The translations under genes were made by a program, and so were the position numbers. 64,000 nucleotides of DNA from an uncultured Pseudoxanthomonas sp. (GTDB lineage Bacteria; Pseudomonadota; Gammaproteobacteria; Xanthomonadales; Xanthomonadaceae): contig NZ_CAMPJD010000004.1 in the NCBI RefSeq assembly GCF_946886695.1, positions 38,600 to 102,599 on the forward strand, given 5' to 3'. Within the stretch, counting starts at the first letter, position 1. Each line of letters starts with the position of its first letter. Below are positions 8,547-17,034 of the stretch, piece after piece. The notes under the pieces were generated by a model. That model did no database searches and was not told where the DNA came from. It was given only the letters and a program-made list of their open reading frames with translations.

Positions 8547-9638
8547 TCAGCGCGCGGCGGTCGCGCGACTGGAGGCGATGGCACCCTCGCGCAGCTCGAC
8601 ATGCACGTCGGCGCTCATGCCGGCGCGCAACTGCGGCGCGTCGGCGGCGGCGCTGTCGATCTCGAGGCGCACGGGGATGCGCTGCACGATCTTCACCCAG
8701 TTTCCGGTGGCGTTCTGCGGCGGCAGCACGCTGAACTCCGCGCCGGAGGCGGGTGCGATGGAGGCCACGTGCGCCTTCCACTTCACGCCGGGGTAGGAGT
8801 CGACTTCGATCGTCGCGGCCTGGCCGACCTGCATCTTCGTCAGCTCGGTTTCCTTGAAGTTGGCTTCCACCCAGATCGGCGAGGTGGCGACCAGCGGCAT
8901 TGCAGACTGGCCGACGTTGATGTACTCGCCCACCTGCAGGTCGTGCAGGCCGACGATGCCGTCCGCGGGCGCGCGCACTTCCGCATGCGCCAGGTCCAGC
9001 CTGGCCTTGGCCAGCATCGCCATCGCGGCGCGATATTCGGGCAGGTCCTGCGTAGGCGTACCCGGGCTGCCGCTCAGCGAAGCGGTGGCCTCGGATTGCG
9101 TGGCGATGGCGTCGCCCAGGTCGGTGCGCGCTTCGGCGACCGCGTGGCGCGCGTCGTCCAGCATCTTGCGCGAGACGAGCTGCTGGCCGGCGAGCTGCTG
9201 CATGCGCTGGAAATCGCGCTGCGCCCACGCCAGCGTTTCGCGCGCGGCCTGGATCGAGGTGTCGGTACCGACCACCTTTGCGCGGCTGGCGCTGGCGGTA
9301 TTGGCCATGCGCGCGACCAGCGCTTCGTTCTGCGCCACCGCGATCGTCAGCGGATCGGCGTCGATACGGAACAGCAGGTCGCCCTTCTTCACCGGCTGGT
9401 TCTGCTGCACGGCGACTTCGACCACGCGGCCGCCGACCTGCGGCGCGATCAGGATGCGTTCGGCCTTGATGTAGGCGTTGTCGGTGCTGACTTCACGCTG
9501 CGAGGCCATGTACTCCCAGCCGAAGAAGCCGGCGACCGTCAGCGGGCCGGCGACCCACAGCCACACCGGCACGCGGCGGCGCTTGGGAGCGGAGGGTTTG
9601 GCCGCGCTTTCGCCGGCTTCGTTGATCTTGCTGGTCAT
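8547..9638 (-). CDS. emrA: EmrA-type periplasmic adaptor (HlyD family)
   Basis: A 363-residue membrane-fusion protein. A basic cytoplasmic N-terminus and one transmembrane helix (about 24-44) lead into TDNAYIKAERILIAPQVGG, the HlyD/EmrA lipoyl motif. A long alpha-helical hairpin (about 105-195), the second lipoyl half (EVRAPADGIVG) and a beta-barrel follow. It links EmrB to an outer-membrane channel. It starts 8 nt after marR ends; the 140-nt gap before emrB holds no gene. Confidence 0.92.
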   Translation of the reverse strand: MTSKINEAGESAAKPSAPKRRRVPVWLWVAGPLTVAGFFGWEYMASQREVSTDNAYIKAERILIAPQVGGRVVEVAVQQNQPVKKGDLLFRIDADPLTIAVAQNEALVARMANTASASRAKVVGTDTSIQAARETLAWAQRDFQRMQQLAGQQLVSRKMLDDARHAVAEARTDLGDAIATQSEATASLSGSPGTPTQDLPEYRAAMAMLAKARLDLAHAEVRAPADGIVGLHDLQVGEYINVGQSAMPLVATSPIWVEANFKETELTKMQVGQAATIEVDSYPGVKWKAHVASIAPASGAEFSVLPPQNATGNWVKIVQRIPVRLEIDSAAADAPQLRAGMSADVHVELREGAIASSRATAAR

Positions 9639-9646
9639 GGTGGGGG

Positions 9647-10120
9647 TCAGCTCTTGCGGAGGGAGGACTCGGCGCGACTGGCGCGGTCGAGCAGGGAGAG
9701 GTTTTCGCGAACTTGGCCGAGCACCTTCATCGCCGTCACCAGTTCGTCCGGATCGACGCCGGCCAGGCAGTCCTCGCGGACCGACGTGGCGACGGCTTCG
9801 ATGTCGTGCATCACCGCGTCGGACTGCGGCAGCAGGTGCAGGCGCCAGACGCGCCGGTCGTCCGGGTCGCTGCGGCGCTCGACGAAGCCGGCCTTCTGCA
9901 GGCGATCGATCACGCGGCCGACGGCGATCGGCTCCATGTCGAGCAGGTCCGCCAGCTCGGACTGGGTGATGCCTTCGCTCTGGTGGATGCGCTTCAGCGC
10001 GCGCCACTGCACGCGGGTCAGGCCCAAGTGGGCGGCGCGACGGTCGAAGACCCGGCCGAACAGCCGGCTCAGGTCCGCGATCAGGTAACCGATGGTGCTT
10101 TTGCCGGCGGGGGTCTTCAT
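9647..10120 (-). CDS. MarR-family regulator of the efflux operon
   Basis: A 157-residue winged-helix regulator. The recognition region ITQSELADLLDMEPIAVGRVIDRL and the wing ERRSDPDDRRVWRLHL are classic MarR features. MarR proteins repress as dimers and release DNA when they bind phenolic or drug-like ligands. As first gene of the marR-emrA-emrB-VOC unit, with a palindrome right before its start, it is most likely an autorepressor. Confidence 0.93.
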   Translation of the reverse strand: MKTPAGKSTIGYLIADLSRLFGRVFDRRAAHLGLTRVQWRALKRIHQSEGITQSELADLLDMEPIAVGRVIDRLQKAGFVERRSDPDDRRVWRLHLLPQSDAVMHDIEAVATSVREDCLAGVDPDELVTAMKVLGQVRENLSLLDRASRAESSLRKS

Positions 10121-10123
10121 GGG

Positions 10124-10148
10124 TGCCTATGATATAGCTGCTTAGGCA
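10124..10148. promoter_or_regulatory. Putative MarR operator
   Basis: An inverted repeat TGCCTA (10124-10129) and TAGGCA (10143-10148), separated by 13 nt of AT-rich sequence, 4 nt upstream of the marR start codon. The size and position fit MarR dimer operators. It also overlaps the likely promoter, since AT-rich hexamers lie inside and just beyond it, so binding would block the whole operon. Confidence 0.55.
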
Positions 10149-10337
10149 ATAATATTCAAGGCAGAGAATTCCGTTCAGCCACGCTTTCGGCACGGGTTGT
10201 CGTCTTGAGGGTTGAACAGGCCGATCGTCTGGTTGACGAGGCTGCCCTTGCTCGCCTTGATTCCGGATTCCGACCCCCGGAAACGACGACGCCGGCACGA
10301 GGCCGGCGTCGAAATTACTTCGAGGTGGCGCAGGCGA
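10149..10337. other. Intergenic region between marR and the aldolase, with a terminator-like hairpin
   Basis: No intact gene is seen. The hairpin CGACGCCGG (10287-10295) / CCGGCGTCG (10303-10311) lies 27 nt beyond the aldolase stop on the minus strand, followed there by TCGTTT, and probably terminates the aldolase transcript. The minus-strand frame ending near 10175 reads like protein sequence (ESGIKASKGSLVNQTIGL, ending CRKRG) but has no good start; it could be a gene remnant. Confidence 0.5.
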
Positions 10338-11342
10338 TCAGCCTTCCCACTTGCCCTGCGCAGCCAGGCCATTTTCCTTGGCACGCTCGTACACCACGGC
10401 CTGCGCCTTGGCGAAGTTGCCCACCAGGTCCTGCGACCACAGCTTCAGCGCGGCCTGCTGCATGGCGCGGCCGTACGAGAAGCTCAGCGGCCACGGCAGG
10501 CTGCCCAGCTGGTTCATCGCATTGAGGTGGGCCGTGGACTGCTCGTCGGTCTGGCCACCGGACAGGAACACCACGCCCGGCAGGATCGCCGGCACGGTGC
10601 TCTTCAGACACATCACGGTGGACTCGGCCACTTCGTCGACATCGGCCTGCTCTTCGCAATCCTTGCCGGCGATGACCATCGACGCCTTCAGGATGGTGCC
10701 TTCCAGCAGCACGTTCTGCTCATACAGCGCGCCGAACAGCGAGCGCAGCACGGCCTCGGTCACTTCGTAGCAGACCTCGATGTTGTGGTCGCCATCCATC
10801 AGCACTTCCGGTTCCACCATCGGCACCAGGCCGCATTCCTGGCACAGCGCCGCATAGCGGGCCAGCGCGTGCGCGTTGGCCTCGATGCAGGTGCCCGAGG
10901 GGATGTCTTCGCCGATGGTGATGACCGCACGCCACTTCGCAAAGCGGGCGCCCAGCTTGTAGTACTCCTTCAGGCGGTCGCGCAGGCCGTCGAGGCCTTC
11001 GGTGACCACTTCGCCCGGGCAGCCGGCCAGGGCATGCGTGCCCTTGTCGACCTTGATGCCGGGGATGATCCCGTTGTCGCTCATGTACTTGGCGAACGGC
11101 ACGCCGTCCTTGGTCGACTGGCGCAGGGTCTCGTCGAACAGGATGGCGCCGGAGATGTAGTCCGACAGCTTCGGCGTGGTGAGCAGCAGCTCGCGGTAGG
11201 CGCGGCGGTTCTCTTCCGTGTTCTCGATGCCCACGCCCTGGAACCGCTTGGCGATGGTGGTGGTGGACTCGTCGATCGCGATGATGCCCTTGCCCGCGGC
11301 CACCATGGCCTGGGCGGTTTCGGCAAGCTGTTCGATGCTCAT
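10338..11342 (-). CDS. Fructose-bisphosphate aldolase, class I
   Basis: A 334-residue class I (Schiff-base) aldolase of the animal/plant-like family. It shows GKGIIAIDESTTTIAKRF near the N-terminus, the catalytic region KWRAVI, and LEGTILKASMV with the Schiff-base lysine. It splits fructose-1,6-bisphosphate into DHAP and glyceraldehyde-3-phosphate without a metal. The gene is the 3' end of a minus-strand glycolysis block with pyk, pgk and gapA, but about 145 nt and a membrane-protein gene separate it from pyk. Confidence 0.93.
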   Translation of the reverse strand: MSIEQLAETAQAMVAAGKGIIAIDESTTTIAKRFQGVGIENTEENRRAYRELLLTTPKLSDYISGAILFDETLRQSTKDGVPFAKYMSDNGIIPGIKVDKGTHALAGCPGEVVTEGLDGLRDRLKEYYKLGARFAKWRAVITIGEDIPSGTCIEANAHALARYAALCQECGLVPMVEPEVLMDGDHNIEVCYEVTEAVLRSLFGALYEQNVLLEGTILKASMVIAGKDCEEQADVDEVAESTVMCLKSTVPAILPGVVFLSGGQTDEQSTAHLNAMNQLGSLPWPLSFSYGRAMQQAALKLWSQDLVGNFAKAQAVVYERAKENGLAAQGKWEG

Positions 11343-11488
11343 GGGGTTCCTGGGAAAGCGGCGGGAAAGATACCAATTGTAGCCCGCGTCGCCACCCGAG
11401 CGGGCGAACGCGGAAAAGAACGCGCTGCGGCGCGCCTGCGGTGAGCAACAGGCCTCAACACATGGAACCGGTTCCAGACGTCACCGGC

Positions 11489-12040
11489 TCACGCGGCATC
11501 CGACGGCTCTGCTTTGAGATCACCATAGCGCCAGCGATGGATCATGTTGGAGATGCCGCGGCCGCGCAGCAGGAACACCATCGCGAGCACGGCTTCGAAC
11601 ACCGTGGCAACGGCATCCGGCAGCAACTGGTCCAGTCCGTTGTCCAACGTCAGGGAGCCTGGCAGCGCGCGCGACAAGATCACCCAGCGCACCAGCAGGT
11701 AGGCCGCGTCCTTCAAGGCGACGAACAGGAACCAGGCGCCGATGACGGAAATGGCGAGGCCCAGCCATACGCGCGGCTCCAGGTCGCTCTCGAACACCTG
11801 CTCCTTCGGGCTCGACAAGGCAAGTCGCGCCAGTTTGTCGGCGAAGAGCCACGCCAGCGCCAAGAGGCCGAGCACGGTCGCCATGATCGCCAGCGACGTG
11901 CCTTCGCTGCCCAGCGGCATCTCGCCGCGCCGGATCGCGAACAGGAGCGAAGGAACGCCGACCAGGGAGTTCGCCGCAACCCACACGATGACAGCGCGGA
12001 TCGCGATGCACAGCAGCGTATAGGCGTTCGTCCTTGTCAC
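11489..12040 (-). CDS. Four-helix membrane protein, hypothetical
   Basis: A 183-residue protein with about four transmembrane segments (near 8-30, 47-68, 92-112 and 140-160). No family is recognised. It sits 18 nt downstream of pyk on the same strand and may be co-transcribed. The C-terminal tail RGRGISNMIHRWRYG is basic and probably cytoplasmic. No catalytic motif is visible. Confidence 0.7.
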   Translation of the reverse strand: MTRTNAYTLLCIAIRAVIVWVAANSLVGVPSLLFAIRRGEMPLGSEGTSLAIMATVLGLLALAWLFADKLARLALSSPKEQVFESDLEPRVWLGLAISVIGAWFLFVALKDAAYLLVRWVILSRALPGSLTLDNGLDQLLPDAVATVFEAVLAMVFLLRGRGISNMIHRWRYGDLKAEPSDAA

Positions 12041-12058
12041 GCGTCAACCTCCCGGTGT

Positions 12059-13528
12059 TTACAGCTCGCCCAGTCCCTCGGCCTTGCCGCGCTCACCCAT
12101 CTGCAACAGGCGCAGGGTGTTGGTGGCGCCGTGCTTTTCCATGTGGTCGCCGCTGGTGAAGATCACGCGGTCGCCCTCGGCCAGCAATTCGCGGTCGTGC
12201 AGCACGCGCATCGCATCGCGCGCGGCCTCGCGCGGCGCAAGCCCACGACTGTCGAAGGCGATGGGGAACACGTCGCGGATCATCGCCATCTTGCGGCGCG
12301 CGCCGTCGTGGCGCGAGAACGCGTAGATCGGTGCATTGGAACGGAAGCGCGACAGGAAGCGCGCCGTGCCACCGGATTCGGTCATCGCCACGATCGCGCG
12401 CACGCCGATGTGCTCGGACAGGAACATGGTCGCCATGGCGATCGCCTGGTCGGCGCGCTCCAGGTTGCGCGGCGCCTTCTCGAAATCGGTGTCCATCTCG
12501 AACTGCTTCTCGGCACCCAGGCAGATGCGTGCCATCGCCTCGACCGCGCGCACGGGATAGCTACCCGCGGCTGTTTCCGCCGACAGCATCACCGCGTCGG
12601 TGCCGTCGATGACGGCGTTCGCCACGTCCAGCACTTCGGCGCGCGTGGGGATCGGGCTGTCCACCATCGACTGCAGCATCTGGGTGGCGGTGATCACCAC
12701 CTTGTTGCGCGCCAGCGACTCCCGGATGATCTTCTTCTGCAGGCCGGGCAGTTCGGCATCGCCGATCTCAACGCCCAGGTCGCCGCGCGCCACCATCACC
12801 ACGTCGCTGGCATCGACGATCTCGGCCAGGTTCTCGATGGCCTCGGTGCGTTCGATCTTGGAGACCAGCGCGGCGTCGCAGCCGTGTTCGCGCGCGATGC
12901 GGCGCGCCTCGTTCATGTCGTCGGCATTGCGGCAGAACGACACGGCGATGAAGTCCACGCCGATGTTCTCGGCCACGTACGCGATCAGCTCGCGGTCGCG
13001 CTCGGTCAACGCACCCAGCGACAGGCCACCGCCCTGCTTGTTCAAGCCCTTGCGGTCGGACAGCACGCCGTCGTTGAGCACGGTGCAGACAATGCGCTCG
13101 CCATCGACCTTCACCACCTGCAACTGCATCAGGCCGTCGTCCAGCAGGAGGACATCACCGGCTTCCACGTCGCCCGGCAGACCGAGATAGCTGACGCCCA
13201 CCTGCGAGGCATCGCCCGGGGGCGCGTCGACACGGGCCACCAGGTCGAAGCGGTCGCCGGTCTTCAGCACCACCTTGCCTTCGGCAAACCGCTCCACGCG
13301 GATCTTCGGCCCTGGCAGGTCGGCGAGGATGCCGACCTCCGCGCCCACGCGCTGTGCCGCCAGACGCACCGCCGCGGCACGCTTGGCCTGGCCCGACGGA
13401 TCACCGTGGGAGAAGTTCAGGCGCACCACGTTGACGCCGGCACGGAACAATTCTTCGAGCACGCCGGGCGGGTCCGTCGCCGGTCCGAGGGTGGCGAGGA
13501 TCTTGGTGCGGCGCTGGCGTTCGGTCAT
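12059..13528 (-). CDS. pyk: Pyruvate kinase
   Basis: A 489-residue enzyme making pyruvate and ATP from phosphoenolpyruvate and ADP. Domain A begins RRTKILATLGPATDPP, with NVVRLNFSHG. The metal/PEP site is at VMVARGDLGVEIG, and the signature region is DAVMLSAETAAGSYP. The C-terminal regulatory domain ends in a short tail rather than an extra swivelling domain. I took ATG 13528 (MTERQRRTKI); an in-frame ATG at 13564 would add twelve unconserved residues. Upstream there is an inverted repeat at 13649-13675. Confidence 0.95.
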   Translation of the reverse strand: MTERQRRTKILATLGPATDPPGVLEELFRAGVNVVRLNFSHGDPSGQAKRAAAVRLAAQRVGAEVGILADLPGPKIRVERFAEGKVVLKTGDRFDLVARVDAPPGDASQVGVSYLGLPGDVEAGDVLLLDDGLMQLQVVKVDGERIVCTVLNDGVLSDRKGLNKQGGGLSLGALTERDRELIAYVAENIGVDFIAVSFCRNADDMNEARRIAREHGCDAALVSKIERTEAIENLAEIVDASDVVMVARGDLGVEIGDAELPGLQKKIIRESLARNKVVITATQMLQSMVDSPIPTRAEVLDVANAVIDGTDAVMLSAETAAGSYPVRAVEAMARICLGAEKQFEMDTDFEKAPRNLERADQAIAMATMFLSEHIGVRAIVAMTESGGTARFLSRFRSNAPIYAFSRHDGARRKMAMIRDVFPIAFDSRGLAPREAARDAMRVLHDRELLAEGDRVIFTSGDHMEKHGATNTLRLLQMGERGKAEGLGEL

Positions 13529-13800
13529 GGTGCGGATTCCCTGTGATCGCGCAAACGCTACCACAGCGAAACTTCTTCGGAACGACTGACATTCCCCGCG
13601 TCATGCCGCTGTCCCGGGACAGCCCTCCGCGCACAGGGCGTGTCGCGGGGAAAGCGCTGTTTCAAAGCACTTTCCTGATGCTCCACGCATTCGTGCGACT
13701 GGTATTTTTTTGGTCTCTGCGCACAGGCAGCATGCTGCGCACGCACACCCGAGTGCGCAAAAAAAGGCGATGAAACGGGCGTTTGATCGCGCGCTTGACC
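13529..13800. promoter_or_regulatory. Upstream region of pyk, with a 10-bp inverted repeat
   Basis: A 270-nt gap between pyk and the HAD phosphatase. It holds an imperfect palindrome, GGAAAGCGCT (13649-13658) / AGCACTTTCC (13666-13675), with one mismatch and a 7-nt centre, about 120 nt upstream of the pyk ATG. There are also two short A/T tracts at about 13704 and 13760. It is the likely pyk promoter/operator zone; no gene is seen. Confidence 0.4.
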
Positions 13801-14442
13801 TCAGGCGAACAGGGGCCGCAACTGGTCGGGCGTGCCCGCGAGATGGTGCGCGCCTGCATCGCGCAGCTCCTGTTCGTCGCCGAACCCCCACAGTACGCCC
13901 ACGCTGCGCATGCCATGGTGGCGCGCGCCGTCGATGTCCATGTGCCGGTCGCCGATCATGACGCATGCCTCCGGCGCCAACGACAGGCGCTGGAGCGCTT
14001 CGCCAATCAGGTCCTTCTTGTGGCTCAACCGGCCATCCGCAGTGGCGCCGATGATGTCTTCGAATCGATCACCGAACGGCAGGTGGGCGAGGATCTTCCG
14101 CGCATGCGGTTCGTTCTTGGCGGTGACGACGGCAAGCCGGTGCCCAGCCGCGTGCAGCACTTCGATGGCTTCGCCGATGCCGGCGTACACCTGGTGCTCC
14201 AGCCAGCCGTGCGACTCGAAGCGCTCGAGATAGAGCTCCACCGCCGCTTCGACCCTGACCGGGTCGCCCAGCAGCGGCATGAAGCTGGTCCGCAGCGACG
14301 GGCCGATCCAGCCACGCAGTTCGGCGTCGGTCGGTACCGGATGCTCCAGCTGCGTCAGGGCATGCGTGATGCAGCGCGTGATTCCGATGGCCGAATCGAT
14401 CAGCGTGCCGTCGAGATCGAAGAACAGCGTGGCGCGGCTCAC
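13801..14442 (-). CDS. HAD-superfamily phosphatase (Gph/PpaX-like)
   Basis: A 213-residue HAD hydrolase. Motif I is [10 protein letters not shown] near the N-terminus, motif II/III is [14 protein letters not shown], and motif IV is [14 protein letters not shown] helical cap sits between motifs I and II. It resembles phosphoglycolate phosphatase and pyrophosphatase PpaX; the substrate is uncertain. The start is a GTG at 14442 that overlaps the pgk stop (GTGA), so it is coupled to pgk. That suggests a metabolite-repair or phosphatase role alongside glycolysis. Confidence 0.85.
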   Translation of the reverse strand: MSRATLFFDLDGTLIDSAIGITRCITHALTQLEHPVPTDAELRGWIGPSLRTSFMPLLGDPVRVEAAVELYLERFESHGWLEHQVYAGIGEAIEVLHAAGHRLAVVTAKNEPHARKILAHLPFGDRFEDIIGATADGRLSHKKDLIGEALQRLSLAPEACVMIGDRHMDIDGARHHGMRSVGVLWGFGDEQELRDAGAHHLAGTPDQLRPLFA

Positions 14443-15614
14443 TGGCCGCGCGCTTCCAGCGCGGCAACGGCCGGCAGCGTCTTGCCTTCCAGGAATTCCA
14501 GGAACGCCCCGCCGCCTGTGGAGATGTAGCTGACGTCGCCGGCGATGCCGTATTTGTCCACGGCCGCGAGCGTGTCGCCACCACCGGCGATGGAGAACGC
14601 CTTCGACTGCGCGATGGCGCGCGCCAGCGTCTCGGTACCCTTGCCGAACGCATCGAACTCGAACACGCCCACCGGCCCGTTCCACACCACCGTGCCGGCG
14701 GACTTGATGAGATCGGCATAGCGTTGCGCGGTCTGCGGGCCGATGTCGAGGATCAGTTCGTCTTCCGCGACGGCATCGACGGCCTTCACCGTCGCCGGTG
14801 CGTCGGCGGCGAACGCAGTGGCGACCACGACGTCGGTCGGCAGCGGGATCTCGGCGCCGCGCGCTTCCGCATCGGCGTCGATCTTCTTCGCCGTGTCGAT
14901 CAGGTCCGCTTCGTACAGCGACTTGCCCACGGCATGGCCTTCCGCTGCGATGAACGTGTTGGCGATACCGCCACCGACGATCAGCTGGTCGACCTTGCCG
15001 ACCAGGCTGGTCAGCAGTTCCAGTTTTGTGGACACCTTGCTGCCGGCGACGATGGCCAGCAGCGGACGCGCCGGGTTGGCCAGCGCCTTGTCGAGCGCAT
15101 CAAGCTCGGCCATCAGCAGCGGACCGCCTGCGGCGACCGGCGCGAAGCGGATCACACCATGCGTGGACGCCTGCGCGCGGTGCGCGGTGCCGAAGGCGTC
15201 CATGACGAACACGTCGCACAGCGACGCGTACTGTTTCGACAGCGCTTCGTCATCCTTGCCCTCGCCCACGTTCATGCGGCAGTTCTCGAGCAGGACGATC
15301 TGGCCCGGCGCCACGTCGACACCGTCGACCCAATCCCTCACCAGCGGCACGTCGACGCCGAGCAGTTCCGACAGGCGGGCAGCGACCGGCGCCAGCGAAT
15401 CGGCCTCGCTCCAGACGCCTTCCTTCGGACGCCCGAGGTGCGAGGTCACCATGACCGCCGCGCCTTTCTGCAGCGCCAGCTTCAGCGTCGGCAGGGACGC
15501 GGTGATGCGCTGCTCGGAGGTGATGCGGCCACCGTCGATCGGCACGTTCAGATCCTGGCGGATCAGCACGCGCTTGCCGGCGAGGTCGAGGTCGGTCATG
15601 CGGACGATGGGCAT
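14439..15614 (-). CDS. pgk: Phosphoglycerate kinase
   Basis: A 391-residue monomeric kinase interconverting 1,3-bisphosphoglycerate + ADP and 3-phosphoglycerate + ATP. It shows [15 protein letters not shown], the basic patch [11 protein letters not shown], the hinge region [18 protein letters not shown] and the nucleotide loop [14 protein letters not shown]. Normal length. Its last codons overlap the HAD phosphatase. The DUF3999 gene ends 70 nt upstream on the same strand. Confidence 0.96.
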   Translation of the reverse strand: MPIVRMTDLDLAGKRVLIRQDLNVPIDGGRITSEQRITASLPTLKLALQKGAAVMVTSHLGRPKEGVWSEADSLAPVAARLSELLGVDVPLVRDWVDGVDVAPGQIVLLENCRMNVGEGKDDEALSKQYASLCDVFVMDAFGTAHRAQASTHGVIRFAPVAAGGPLLMAELDALDKALANPARPLLAIVAGSKVSTKLELLTSLVGKVDQLIVGGGIANTFIAAEGHAVGKSLYEADLIDTAKKIDADAEARGAEIPLPTDVVVATAFAADAPATVKAVDAVAEDELILDIGPQTAQRYADLIKSAGTVVWNGPVGVFEFDAFGKGTETLARAIAQSKAFSIAGGGDTLAAVDKYGIAGDVSYISTGGGAFLEFLEGKTLPAVAALEARGQ

Positions 15615-15684
15615 GGGAGGTCCTGGGCAGCGGGAAAGACGCCTATTGTCCCGCCTGCCCCCACATGCCGCAAACGACGATGGC

Positions 15685-17034
15685 CTATGCCGGAGGCCGG
15701 CTGCGCAACAGGCTGAAGGCGAAGGCCGCCACCAGCGCGGCGCCGGCGATCAGCAGACCCCACAGCAGCCAGGTCTTCCAATCGCGCGGCGTAGGCGGTG
15801 CGACCAGCGCCGCGTCGCCGGTCAGTACCGCGGACGCGGACAGGTAGGCCGGCGCGGGCTGCCAGTCCTCGCCACGGTCGCGGCGCAGCGCATCGACCAG
15901 GGCCGGCATCGGTACGGTGGCGCGGCGCGCGCTCGCGCTGCCCGCGACCAGGGCGTACGGCGGCGTGCCCTGCGCCACGAACACCACTACCTCCGGCCGG
16001 TAACCGAGTCGCAACGTGGGCGCCTGGTCCGGCAACGTACCGTTGTTGCGCAACCGCCAGTAACGGTCGCGCGCCGGTCCGCTCGACAGCGGCTGCGCTG
16101 GCGAGGCGCTGGGTTGTTCGCCGGCCACGCGATACGCCACCCACGGCCCCGCGCGCAGCCGCCACGGCGCGTCCGTGCTGTCGCGACTCTCCAGCGTCCA
16201 TTCGCCGACGGCGTAGTCGTCCATCGCCAGGTCGGCCAATGCCACGGGATACCGTCCATCGCTTTCATAGGTGTAGCTGTCCACGCCCTGTGCGGAAACG
16301 CGACGCCCCTGAAGTTCCGACCACTGCACGTCCTGCCGCTGGTGCACGGCATCCAGGCGCACGCGCACTTCGCGGATCGGCAAAGGAGGCGAGGCATCGA
16401 GCGGCACGAAGCGGATGTAGCGAAGGCCGCCGCGGATCGGCGCCTCGTCGCGCAACAGGCGCTGCGACCCGCGCTGCAACTCCACCAGCGTCACGCGCTC
16501 CTGCACCACCTCCCACTGCTGCAGATCGGAACTGCCTTCTACCCGATAGCGCGATTCGCGCGGCGTGCCGGTGTCCCAGGTGAATTCCAGCGCTTCGGCG
16601 TTGTCGCGGATGCCGCTCAGGTCGACCAGGAAGGCACGCGCAGGGCCCGAGGCGGCCGTGCCTCCATCGGCCTCGATGCGGACGATGCGGCCGTTTTCGC
16701 CGAACTGCGCCGACACGCGCGACGGACCCGCGGCATCGGGCTGCTGGGCGGGCAGCGGGAACCACGGCACCACGATGCGCCGCGCCGGCAGGGCCGTCGG
16801 CTGCTCCGGGCCGAACAGCGCGGCGGCCACCGGCTTGCCGTGCGCATCCAGCACGTCGATGTCGCGCAGGTCGGGCCACGCCGTGGTGGTGTAGATCTCG
16901 CGATCGAGCACCACGCGGTACGCGCCCGCCTGTTCGGCCGACAACACCAGCGGCCAGCGCTTCGCATACGGTGCGGGCGCCTGCGCGCCGGCAAGCACGG
17001 GCAGCAGGCACAGGACTATCAGCCACTTCTTCAT
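15685..17034 (-). CDS. DUF3999 family exported membrane protein
   Basis: A 449-residue protein with a signal peptide ([18 protein letters not shown]), a long beta-rich periplasmic region and one C-terminal transmembrane helix (about 422-442). That topology matches DUF3999. A stretch near 150-230 looks like a carbohydrate-binding/discoidin-like beta sandwich, including [20 protein letters not shown]. The start overlaps the DUF2339 stop by 4 nt (ATGA), so the two are made together and probably form one envelope complex. The function is unknown. Confidence 0.82.
   Translation of the reverse strand: MKKWLIVLCLLPVLAGAQAPAPYAKRWPLVLSAEQAGAYRVVLDREIYTTTAWPDLRDIDVLDAHGKPVAAALFGPEQPTALPARRIVVPWFPLPAQQPDAAGPSRVSAQFGENGRIVRIEADGGTAASGPARAFLVDLSGIRDNAEALEFTWDTGTPRESRYRVEGSSDLQQWEVVQERVTLVELQRGSQRLLRDEAPIRGGLRYIRFVPLDASPPLPIREVRVRLDAVHQRQDVQWSELQGRRVSAQGVDSYTYESDGRYPVALADLAMDDYAVGEWTLESRDSTDAPWRLRAGPWVAYRVAGEQPSASPAQPLSSGPARDRYWRLRNNGTLPDQAPTLRLGYRPEVVVFVAQGTPPYALVAGSASARRATVPMPALVDALRRDRGEDWQPAPAYLSASAVLTGDAALVAPPTPRDWKTWLLWGLLIAGAALVAAFAFSLLRSRPPA

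Noticed and set aside
7216..8796. A long plus-strand frame opposite emrB
   Set aside because: Composition is Gln/His/Arg-rich and without motifs, as expected for the strand opposite a membrane-protein gene.
13732..13773. A tiny ORF encoding a basic peptide (MLRTHTRVRKKRR)
   Set aside because: Thirteen codons without a ribosome site or conservation that I can judge.
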